Source of the DNA: Kitasatospora sp. MAP12-44
GTDB lineage: Bacteria > Actinomycetota > Actinomycetes > Streptomycetales > Streptomycetaceae
Length of the DNA: 64,000 nt
Assembly: GCF_029892095.1 (NCBI RefSeq)
Contig: NZ_JARZAE010000004.1
Coordinates: forward strand, 1-64,000
Direction of reading: 5' to 3'
How positions within the stretch are numbered: the first letter of the stretch is position 1; each line of letters opens with the position of its first letter. This document shows positions 18,293 to 24,813 of this stretch, piece after piece. A program made the translations under genes and the position numbers. A model generated the notes under the pieces. That model saw only the letters and a program-made list of their open reading frames with translations. It ran no database searches and had not been told where the DNA came from.

Positions 18293-18988
18293 CTAGTCGG
18301 ACACCCAGCCGCGGACCTCCATGTAGGCGATGTCGCCGTCCCCGACGGCGCGGCCGGTCTCCACCAGCCAGGCCTTCATCACCTCGGTGACGTCGCCGTG
18401 CTGGTCCGCGACGCGCTGGGACCACTCAGCGGCATCGAACCACCAGTCGAGCTGGAACCGTAGGTGCGCTCCTCGGTGCCGCCCGCGCGCGGGATCACTC
18501 CACGCCGCAGGCCCGGCGAGTCGTCCTTCGACCCGGCGGAGTGGGTGAACTGGTTGGCCTTCATCCGCACGGTGAAGGCCGACTCCCCCCGGCCTGCCCG
18601 GTCTCGTGGACCACCGGGGCAAGGTGGGCGGCACCGGGCTTGATGGCCTGCTTCCCCGCACGGCCGGCCATGCTGCCGCCCGGGGTGCCGATCGTGTCCT
18701 TGCCCCGCACCCGCGCCTTCTGCCCGCCCTTGGTGGTGCGCCGCTTCACGTTCGCCCCGGCGATACCGGACAGCGCCTCGGTATCGCGCTCGCCGCCGCG
18801 CACCGCCGCACCACCTGGCGCAGCGCGCCGACCATGCTCGCGCCCTTGCCCTTGCTGAAGAACTGGCTGACGAGCGAGGCGTCGCGGCCGAGCATCTTGG
18901 CGACCTGGCGCTTGGTGTAGCCCTCGTCGATGAGCTCCTGGGTCAGACGGGCGGCCTCGTTCGGGTTGTCCGGGTCGGCGGGGCTCAC
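18293..18988 (-). pseudogene. Frameshifted HTH-domain protein
   Basis: A gene spread over at least three frames. It starts with GTG 18988 (NPNEAARLTQELIDEGYTKR then QVAKMLGRDASLVSQFFSKG, a helix-turn-helix), shifts near 18810 into GGERDTEALSGIAGANVKRR and GTPGGSMAGRAGKQAIKPGA, shifts again near 18570 into MKANQFTHSAGSKDDSPGLR, and finishes in a further frame with RFQLDWWFDAAEWSQRVADQ and VSD at 18293. The intact form would be ~230 residues. The GTG overlaps the stop of the small upstream gene, so the two form an operon. DNA-binding role likely; biological role unknown. Decayed or, less likely, poorly sequenced. Confidence 0.55.
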
Positions 18989-19149
18989 TGGTCAGCTCCC
19001 GCCTGGGCGAGTTCGGCGCGGCCCTGGCCGCGCAGCTTCAGGCACTGCTCCTGGCTCCTCGGGTGCTCGACGGGGCCGCTCAGGTGCCCCTTGAGCAGGT
19101 AGTCCCCCGGCTCGCCCCGTCGCCGGCTGCAGGCACAGCGGGTCGGCAT
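18985..19149 (-). CDS. Small basic cysteine-containing protein
   Basis: A 54-residue protein (MPTRCACSRRRGEPGDYLLK ... LAQAGADQ) with Cys-x-Cys near the N-terminus and one later Cys. GGCGG precedes the ATG. Its stop overlaps the GTG of the HTH gene, which suggests co-translation. No family recognised; small accessory genes of this sort are common on actinomycete plasmids and integrative elements. Confidence 0.4.
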   Translation of the reverse strand: MPTRCACSRRRGEPGDYLLKGHLSGPVEHPRSQEQCLKLRGQGRAELAQAGADQ

Positions 19150-19265
19150 CCCTGCCGCCTGGGACGGAGCGATCTCTGCGTTCTCTCTTTGCTCTGTTGA
19201 GCACCAGAGGGCCGAGGGTGCCGGCCACGCGATTGTGGGTCGGCGCCCGCCGTGGGGGTGCGAAC

Positions 19266-19742
19266 CTACTTCGTGGCTGCTGCCGCGGCGGCGCGCCAGG
19301 TGGTGACGAGGCCGGCGGTCTTGGCCTCGAAATCGGGGTCCCGCCAGCTGCCCGGGAGACCTATGAGCACCGGCAGGTCGTACATGCCGCGGACCCGGTG
19401 CGTGATCCTTACGATCTCCGGGGCGTTGGCGCGCTCGTTCTTCTTCACCACCTCGACGTGCGTGATGTCCGCCCAGGCGAACCGCTTGCGGCGGCCCAAC
19501 AGGGTGGTCCACCGCAGCTCGTGCTCGTCGAAGTTCACGCTCGTGAGGAGGGCAAGCAGGTGGGCGGTGCCGATGACGGCCAGCAGTGGGACGAACAGAG
19601 TCCCGACCAGAGCGGTCCGTTCGTTCAGGGGCCGACTGACGGTGAGGTACAGGAAGTAGGCCGAGCCCGCCAGGAAGAGCGGTCCGCCGATCACCTGGCG
19701 CCGCTTCTGCGCGGGGGTGAGACGGTGAGTTGTGTGTTTCAC
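19266..19742 (-). CDS. Membrane protein with bacterial PH-like domain
   Basis: A 158-residue protein. Two transmembrane helices occupy about residues 17-36 (VIGGPLFLAGSAYFLYLTVS) and 45-66 (VGTLFVPLLAVIGTAHLLAL). After them comes a PH-like beta domain: FDEHELRWTTLLGRRKRFAW, ADITHVEVVKKNERA, VRGMYDLPVLIGLPGSWRDP, LVTTWRA. This architecture is typical of small Streptomyces PH-domain membrane proteins of unknown role. GTG start; nothing upstream on the strand continues the frame. Confidence 0.7.
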   Translation of the reverse strand: MKHTTHRLTPAQKRRQVIGGPLFLAGSAYFLYLTVSRPLNERTALVGTLFVPLLAVIGTAHLLALLTSVNFDEHELRWTTLLGRRKRFAWADITHVEVVKKNERANAPEIVRITHRVRGMYDLPVLIGLPGSWRDPDFEAKTAGLVTTWRAAAAAATK

Positions 19743-19830
19743 CTGCGGATTCTGACAGCACCAAGTGGACCTGAGGAAGTATCACCCCCCCGCGTCCGCC
19801 AACTGGGTGCGCGCGGGCAACCCGCGCCGG

Positions 19831-19980
19831 TCAAACTTCGGCGAGACTGCTCAAACTTCGCTGAGACGGGTCAGCCGGCCGGACCGGGGTGGATGTCCCA
19901 GCACTGTTGACCGTTCTCATTCAATCGAGGCGTCTACTCAGCGAACCCAGTCGTCTCGCCTTTCGTCTCAGCGAACCGAG
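19831..19980. repeat. Cluster of four TTCGCTGAGAC-like motifs, two direct and two inverted
   Basis: TCAAACTTCGGCGAGAC (19831-19847) and TCAAACTTCGCTGAGAC (19851-19867) are direct copies 20 bp apart. GTCTACTCAGCGAACC (19932-19947) and GTCTCAGCGAACC (19965-19977) are the inverted form, with an extra GTCTCGCC between. This arrangement resembles transposase-binding sites at the ends of a mobile element or a short palindromic remnant. No gene overlaps it. Confidence 0.5.
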
Positions 19981-20096
19981 TCACGCGGGCGGCCGCGGTG
20001 GGATGGTGAGTGGCCGTAACGACGGGTGGCGTGAGTGTCACCAGGCGGGCATACAGTGAGCGCTCATGATCATGCGGCTGTGAAGGAACGGCGACT

Positions 20097-20747
20097 GTGC
20101 ACCCTGACGTGGACCGTCTCATGGCGCTGCTGCCTCCCGGCCCGGAGGACGGAGAGCGAATCGACTGGCCGGTGGTTGAGCGGGATCTCGGCTGCCAGTT
20201 GCCTGCCGACTTCCGCGACCTGATCTCCGTCTACGGCGTGGGCACTATCGACGAGTGTCTGATGGTGCTCCCGCCTGTGAGCGGAAAGCACGAGTCGGGG
20301 ATTGCGTCCGTAGGCCAGATGACCCCGACCCCCGAGAAGACCGCGTGGCTCCAGCACACGAAGTCCAACTACCCGCTGTGGCCGGAGCCCGGGGCACTGG
20401 TGTGCGGACTCCGCTTGGCGGACGGCAACGGCGACCTGTGGGGCGCCGTCTACTGGCGCACGACGGGATCGGTTCCCGAGCGGTGGCCGGTTGTCCTGTG
20501 GGAGCGCCACCATCCCTTCATCGAGTTCGATCTGAGCATGACCGGCCTCCTGGTGAAGTGGTTGACAGAGTCCCCGGACCTCGACATCGACCGACGTCAC
20601 CTCTTCGGGACTCCCCACTCACGGTTCATCCACTGGCGCGTTGAGCGCGAGATGCGTGAGCGGGACCTCGAACCCTGGGAGTACCTGGAAACGCTCCAAA
20701 TCGAGGCGCTGGAGGCATTGGAGGAGCGGAACCTAAGGCACCGGTGA
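20097..20747 (+). CDS. SMI1/KNR4 (SUKH) family protein
   Basis: A 216-residue SUKH-superfamily protein. The hallmark start DWPVVERDLGCQLPADFRDL-ISVYGVG (residues 22-48) is present, followed by FIEFDLSMTGLLVKWLTES towards the end. SUKH proteins are often immunity proteins against polymorphic or contact-dependent toxins; no toxin gene is next to it, so it is an orphan or a housekeeping SUKH. GTG start at 20097 with AAGGA about 10 bases upstream. Immediately upstream is the repeated-motif cluster at 19.83-19.98 kb. Confidence 0.72.
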   Translation: MHPDVDRLMALLPPGPEDGERIDWPVVERDLGCQLPADFRDLISVYGVGTIDECLMVLPPVSGKHESGIASVGQMTPTPEKTAWLQHTKSNYPLWPEPGALVCGLRLADGNGDLWGAVYWRTTGSVPERWPVVLWERHHPFIEFDLSMTGLLVKWLTESPDLDIDRRHLFGTPHSRFIHWRVEREMRERDLEPWEYLETLQIEALEALEERNLRHR

Positions 20748-20779
20748 GACAGGACAACTGCCGCTGACGACTGATCGAT

Positions 20780-21220
20780 TTACGGCGTCGAAGTCAAAAT
20801 CTGCCGCCCATAGACGTTCCGGCCGCATGGCCGCGGGCAACTGCAGGCCCCAGCTGCCACGAGCTCCGCCCGCAGGGCCTCCGAGGCGTTGGGGTGATGA
20901 ACTATGCGTTCGCGAAAAAGGAACCATCTCGTGCCGGCCTTCTCCGCCTCCAAGTCCGCGAGCCAGCGCAGTGCAGTGTCGGGCAGGCTTGGGTTGATCA
21001 ACGCATTCCACTGAACCGACGAATCTTCATCCCGTGCGAGCCGATCCAACGCATCAGGCGGCGCCAAGGAACTACGCGCCGTCCACAGCCGCACTGGCCG
21101 AATCTCATCGACCGCGAGCGAGCGCAGACGCTCAGCGCTCACGTCCGGGCTCCTCGCCTCAAGGACGCGGCGGTATCCACTGAGACGTTCGGCCTGGGTT
21201 CGTACAACGCGTCCGCTCAC
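20780..21220 (-). CDS. HEAT / LRV-like repeat protein
   Basis: About 146 residues from GTG 21220. It contains short helical repeats of the leucine-rich-variant type: RPVRLWTARSSLAPPDALDR, LARDEDSSVQWNALINPSL and ALRWLADLEAE, then RERIVHHPNASEALRAELVA. Such repeats bind other proteins; the partner is unknown. The start is uncertain because the frame is open to 21307 but its first residues look non-coding. Convergent with the SUKH gene (33 bp between stops), a common arrangement for toxin-immunity accessory islands, though no toxin is seen. Confidence 0.45.
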   Translation of the reverse strand: MSGRVVRTQAERLSGYRRVLEARSPDVSAERLRSLAVDEIRPVRLWTARSSLAPPDALDRLARDEDSSVQWNALINPSLPDTALRWLADLEAEKAGTRWFLFRERIVHHPNASEALRAELVAAGACSCPRPCGRNVYGRQILTSTP

Positions 21221-21365
21221 CAGCCTGATGATGCCACGGGCCCTCGACCGAACGGTGGGCCCTCGACCTCGCGCAGGAAACCGCCGACCCGCAGTCGTCT
21301 CACTCAATCAAGTCCACGCAGGTCACGGCTCACCTGGTCGACTAACTTCGGTGCGACAGGTCAAC

Positions 21366-21486
21366 TGTCCCACCCCGGGCGCAGAACGCCGCCACCAGGC
21401 GAAATGGCCTGGGACAGTCCCAGGACTGCCCCAGCAAAACGGGTCGAATCGGACAGCCTGGGACACTGCTGGGACAGGGCTGGGAC
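21366..21486. repeat. Cluster of TGGGACA motifs
   Basis: TGGGAC(A) occurs at 21409, 21458, 21470 and 21481 and inverted (TGTCCCA) at 21366. Two copies fuse into the perfect palindrome CCTGGGACAGTCCCAGG (21408-21424). No frame across it looks coding. Could be iterons, transposase-binding sites or an operator array. Confidence 0.5.
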
Positions 21487-21516
21487 GCCGCCGTCCCGGC
21501 CCTGCGAACCAGTGAC

Positions 21517-21537
21517 CTCTGACAGGCGACCTTGACC
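21517..21537 (+). repeat. Putative transposon end, left copy of 21-bp inverted repeat
   Basis: CTCTGACAGG followed by GA and ending TGACC. It matches 18 of 21 positions of the sequence at 23329-23349 on the other strand. The pair encloses the TnsA-like gene, the duplicated gene and two IS5 scraps. Confidence 0.35.
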
Positions 21538-21554
21538 AATTGACAGGTGAGTTT

Positions 21555-21668
21555 GAGTTCAAGCCCCTGGCCGTCCGCTGGGAACGACGCCTCGACCACC
21601 ACAACGGCTTCGTCTCCCTGGCCTGCTCACTCATCTGCTGGCGCCGCCTCAAGAAGGCCACCTCGTGA
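21555..21668 (+). pseudogene. IS5-type transposase C-terminal scrap
   Basis: 37 codons ending at TGA 21668: FKPLAVRWERRLDHHNGFVS, then LACSLICWRRLKKA. This is the conserved end of an IS5-type DDE transposase (VVRWERR...F..LACSLICWRRL). No catalytic part remains and it has no start. Confidence 0.55.
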
Positions 21669-21962
21669 TCATGGTACGAGGCTTACTGAACTGACAGAGC
21701 GTCACTCAAGCCCGCCACTGCTCGCCGCTGGGCCATTCAGACGATTGTCCTTGCACTTACTATCCCCTTTCCGCGAGGCTGGCCTCAGGGGCGGAGCGCA
21801 CATCGCTCTCGGCCAACGGCCCTTCACGTGAGTGGGACCGTCGGCCTGTAGTGCGACGACAGGCCCGCCCGCCACAAGGCCCGGATCGAAGGCGGTCTCC
21901 CCTTGACCCCCTCCCGGGAAGGGCCGTACAGAACCGCATTCGAGAACAAGAGGCAGGATCGA

Positions 21963-22505
21963 ATGACCGCCATCACAAACGCGTGGGTGTACGAGAGCGG
22001 CGCAGTGGGGTTCAGGCGCGGTACCCGGGTGCACGTCACCGACTGGGGCCAGGGGACCACCAAGGCGCTCAATGACCTGATCAATGAGCTGCCCTGGGCC
22101 AACCCTGACTGTGTGTTCCACTGGCAGAACAGCGGCGCCTACGGCGTCATCCAGGGCGACGAGACCTACATCAGCGACTGTTCCGGCATTCGCAAGATCC
22201 ACGACCAGTGGCCCAGCCTCCCCAACGACTGGACTGACGGCATCACGGACGCGTGGGTGTACGAGAGCGGCGCAGTGGGGTTCAGGCGCGGTACCGAGGT
22301 GCACGTCACCGACTGGGGCCAGGGGACCACCAAGGCGCTCAATGACCTGATCAATGAGCTGCCCTGGGCCAACCCTGACTGTGTGTTCCACTGGCAGAAC
22401 AGCGGCGCCTACGGCGTCATCCAGGGCGACGAGACCTACATCAGCGACTGTTCCGGCATTCGCAAGATCCACGACCAGTGGCCCAGCCTCCCCAGCGACT
22501 GGTAG
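21963..22505 (+). CDS. Unknown protein made of two near-identical 90-residue repeats
   Basis: A 180-residue protein of which residues 2-91 and 92-180 are almost the same sequence (AWVYESGAVGFRRGT-R/E-VHV, TDWGQGTTKALNDLINEL, PWANPDCVFHWQNSGAYG, VIQGDETYISDCSGIRKIHD, QWPSLP-N/S-DW). Only a handful of bases differ between the copies, so the duplication is recent. There is no signal peptide or membrane segment. Each unit is rich in Trp, Gly and Asn and has two Cys. No family recognised; a small beta domain with ligand-binding aromatics is possible but is a guess. ATG with AGGA four bases upstream. It lies between two IS5 scraps inside the putative TnsA element. Confidence 0.65.
   Translation: MTAITNAWVYESGAVGFRRGTRVHVTDWGQGTTKALNDLINELPWANPDCVFHWQNSGAYGVIQGDETYISDCSGIRKIHDQWPSLPNDWTDGITDAWVYESGAVGFRRGTEVHVTDWGQGTTKALNDLINELPWANPDCVFHWQNSGAYGVIQGDETYISDCSGIRKIHDQWPSLPSDW
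21966..22505 (+). repeat. Tandem 270-bp duplication
   Basis: Period exactly 270 bp (for example GCGTGGGTGT at 21981 and 22251). Copy 1 is ~21966-22235, copy 2 ~22236-22505. Differences seen include ACCCGGG versus ACCGAGG and CCAACG versus CCAGCG. Confidence 0.9.
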
Positions 22506-22507
22506 AC

Positions 22508-22658
22508 GGATCCCGGTGTAGAGAACGAACAGGATGCCCTGCAGGCACAGCCGGTCCGCCACTGGCCTCGGACCGGGAGACCGCTCGGGCCAGGCCGGCA
22601 GGACCGGCTCGATCAGTGCCCACAACTCGTCATCCACGGCCCACGGCTTGATGCTCAC
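22508..22658 (-). pseudogene. IS5-family transposase N-terminal scrap
   Basis: About 50 codons from 22658: DDELWALIEPVLPAWPER, then PVADRLCLQGILFVLYTGIR, the DUF4096 start of an IS5 transposase. The frame then runs into the antisense of the duplicated gene. Its first codons overlap the end of the TnsA-like gene, which it has evidently truncated. Confidence 0.7.
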
Positions 22659-23275
22659 GCCATCACGAACAGCTCAATCGTCGTCCCGGTCAGGGCCGAC
22701 CTGCACCCGATGGTGGACGGGCGCAGGCAGCGGCGCCGGCGGTAGCGCGAGAGCCAGCGAACGTTCCCCATCAGCACCGGGTCCGGCTCACCGACGCGGA
22801 CGAACTCCCAGCCGGCCGCGGCGCAGGCCCGCTCCGTCGCCTCGAACGCCTCGGCCGCGGGCCGGTCGATCCGATCGCCCGCCCGGACGTCCACGACCCA
22901 GCCCCGCACGTCGGCCAGCCGCACGAAGTAGTCCGGCGCGTGCCGGCGCTGCCGCTTCCCGTCGTGCCAGTGCAGCCAGAACGGCTGCGAAGCGATCCCG
23001 ACCACCTGCGGATCGCGGTCCAGCAGGATCAGCCGGTCCCGCTCCAGCCACGACTCGTAGCCCACGTGGTCGCCCACCGTCGCCGAGAAGTACCAGCCTG
23101 CGAAGCCCTGGCCGCCCTTGGCCCAGTTGACCTTCCGCACCGGCTCGGCCGCCTCGAACCGCCGGTTCCACCCCTGCCCCAGCGGGAGCCGGCGGACCCC
23201 GCCGGCGTCCACGAAACCGAGCTCGAACTCCGCCAGCACGGCATCGCCGTACGCCCGCGCAGCAACCCCCACCAC
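22655..23275 (-). CDS. TnsA-like transposase endonuclease subunit, C-terminus truncated
   Basis: A 206-residue protein of the TnsA-type PD-(D/E)xK nuclease family that cuts the 5' ends in Tn7-like heteromeric transposases. Seen: Glu74 in GYESWLERDRL, then LLDRDPQVVGIASQPFWLHW, the His-Ala-Pro-Asp motif at 112-115 (RRHAPDYFVR) and the third strand WVVDVRA at 126-132, with Arg where Lys is usual. GTG start at 23275. The last ~15 residues (TGTTIELFVMA) do not resemble the family and coincide with the IS5 scrap, so the C-terminus has probably been replaced. No TnsB, TnsC or target-selector gene remains. Repeats just upstream look like transposase-binding sites. Confidence 0.7.
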   Translation of the reverse strand: MVGVAARAYGDAVLAEFELGFVDAGGVRRLPLGQGWNRRFEAAEPVRKVNWAKGGQGFAGWYFSATVGDHVGYESWLERDRLILLDRDPQVVGIASQPFWLHWHDGKRQRRHAPDYFVRLADVRGWVVDVRAGDRIDRPAAEAFEATERACAAAGWEFVRVGEPDPVLMGNVRWLSRYRRRRCLRPSTIGCRSALTGTTIELFVMA

Positions 23276-23276
23276 C

Positions 23277-23325
23277 GGTCAAGATCAGGTGGCAGGAACC
23301 TATTGGTGGTCAAGATCGTGTGGCA
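23277..23325 (-). repeat. Two direct repeats upstream of the TnsA-like gene
   Basis: GGTCAAGATCAGGTGGCA (23277-23294) and GGTCAAGATCGTGTGGCA (23308-23325), 31 bp apart and 16/18 identical. Spacing and position next to tnsA match TnsB-binding sites at the tnsA-side end of Tn7-like elements; this role is inferred. Confidence 0.45.
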
Positions 23326-23328
23326 AAC

Positions 23329-23349
23329 GGTCAGGCTCTCCTGTCAGAG
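23329..23349 (-). repeat. Putative transposon end, right copy of 21-bp inverted repeat
   Basis: On the minus strand it reads CTCTGACAGG...CTGACC, 18/21 identical to 21517-21537 in inverted orientation. It lies directly outside the two direct repeats and directly next to the 3' end of a truncated group II intron. Confidence 0.35.
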
Positions 23350-23351
23350 TG

Positions 23352-23841
23352 GTGAAGTCGGCCCGGGGCGCGGTTCCGGTCTTTCGACCGGCCCGTTTCC
23401 CCGGAGCCGCTTCCCGAACCGGGCATGCGACTTGGCACCGCACCCGGCTCTCCACAAGCCCCGAAGGGGCCTCGTGGTGGTGGTTCTCATCCCGTGATCG
23501 GCCAGGGGGTGGGGATGGCTGCTCCCCGATAGCGGTAGCGCGTGGTGCCTACCGAGATGGGGTTGAACAGCTCCCTGTTCTCACTGGCCCACCAAGATCC
23601 ACGGCCGAAGTAGTGGCGATAGATCTTCCTCAAGGCCGTCTTGGGGTGTTTCCGCCGCGCCCATCGCCAGACCGCAAACCACAGATAGTGGCGCAGGTAG
23701 GAGAAGGTCGCGAACGACACTCCGGGCCTGAAGTAGGCGCACCAGCCCCGCAGCGCCGGGTTGAGCCGGAGCAACAGGGCGTCGAGCGGCTGGTTCGTAC
23801 CGACCTCGCGGCACAGCGTTGACCGGGTCTGTCCAGCCAAC
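23352..23841 (-). mobile_element. Group II intron, truncated (3' end only)
   Basis: Contains the end of the maturase frame, a full domain V (minus strand, 23450-23416: GAGCCGGGTGCGGTG...CCCGGTTC) and a domain VI-like stem ending at about 23352, judged by analogy with the complete intron downstream. The 5' side is cut off exactly at the ISL3 inverted repeat at 23842. It differs from the intact intron at many positions, so it is a separate element. Confidence 0.7.
23487..23840 (-). pseudogene. Group II intron maturase, C-terminal fragment
   Basis: 117 codons covering only the maturase (X) domain end: LNPALRGWCAYFRPGVSFAT, FSYLRHYLWFAVWRWARRKH, KTALRKIYRHYFGRG. All reverse-transcriptase motifs are missing. 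The fragment begins at the ISL3 border; its first ~10 codons may be foreign. Confidence 0.8.
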
Positions 23842-23865
23842 GGCTCTGTCCCGTAATCGGTGGTA
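23842..23865 (+). repeat. ISL3 terminal inverted repeat, left
   Basis: GGCTCTGTCCCGTAATCGG plus TGGTA, identical to the reverse complement of 27876-27899. Confidence 0.9.
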
Positions 23866-23879
23866 GCGCTGTGTAGTGA

Positions 23880-24708
23880 TCACTGGAGGAGGATGCGGTG
23901 GCGGAGCAGGGGGAACCCGGCTCGGCCGTGCATCTGCCTCATGATCCGCTTGGTTCGCGTGTTGACGCCCTCGGTGCGGCCGTTGTGGTACGGGAGGGTG
24001 AGTCCGGCGTCGACGGCGGCGCGGTCGAGTTCGAGGCCGTTCGCGAAGGAGTGCAGGTGGGGCAGGTCGGCGGCGCGGACTGTGGTGATCCAGTCGGTGA
24101 GCTTGGCGTCGTTGCCCTCCGCTGGGGTCAGTAGCTGCGCGAACTCGGCGCTGAGGCGGGCGAGTTCGGTCATCTCGGCACAGGTTTCAGTGAGTTCCCG
24201 CAGGAGTGCGGTGTCCTTGTCACGCAGGTTCTCGGGGCGGGTGAGGAGGAGGCGGGCGAAGCGTTGCGGGGTGGTGACGGGCTTGTCGCCCCCGGCGCGG
24301 CCCTGGGTGATGTAGCGGTAGAGCAGGTTGAGGCTGCCGGTGTATCCCAACTCCTTTATCTCCTGGAACAGTTGCTTGACAGGGACGGCCGGGTCGGCGG
24401 CGCGGCGGCTGCGGAGGTGGTCGCGGTAGGGGTCGACGAGCGTGGGCTTGTAGCGGGGTGCGCGGCGCTCTGCGGTGGGCTCCTGCATGCGGGCGTATCG
24501 CTTGACGGTGTTCAGTGCGACATCGAGGCGGCGAGCGCATTCGAGCAGGCCGACGCCCTGGTCGAGCAGGTTGTGGACCTGTTGCCAGCGCTGGCGGGTG
24601 GTTTGTTCGCGTACGCCCCCGGGCCGGGCGGGGTTCACGGCGGTGGCCCAGCAGGCGGCATGGGAGCGGACCTCGGCCAGGACCTTGCCGCACAGGTTGC
24701 TCCACAGA
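23880..24708 (-). CDS. ISL3 transposase, 3' exon
   Basis: Second exon of the ISL3 transposase. It enters the reading frame at T-CTG-TGG (LWSNLCGKVLAEVRSHAACW) and runs through a helix-turn-helix segment (LLDQGVGLLECARRLDVALN, TVKRYARM) and the late DDE region (LPHLHSFANGLELDRAAVDA, TLPYHNGRTEGVNTRTKRIM, with the conserved N-G-x-x-E-G-x-N) to the stop at 23880. Joined to the 5' exon it restores an unbroken frame of 512 residues. Whether it is expressed depends on splicing of the intron. Confidence 0.85.
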
Positions 24709-24770
24709 GTACTGGTGGGCCGTCGGCGAGGTGCCTGCTGAGCAGGCCCTTTTCCCACGGCCCCCAGCCC

Positions 24771-24805
24771 GAACCGGGCTTGCGACTTGTCACCGCACCC
24801 GGCTC
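24771..24805 (-). ncRNA. Group II intron domain V
   Basis: On the minus strand GAGCCGGGTGCGGTGACAAG then TCGCAAGCCCGGTTC: a hairpin with the GAGCCG...CGGTTC closing stem and internal bulge typical of domain V, the catalytic core. A domain VI stem follows down to 24709. Confidence 0.88.
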
Positions 24806-24813
24806 TCCAGTGA

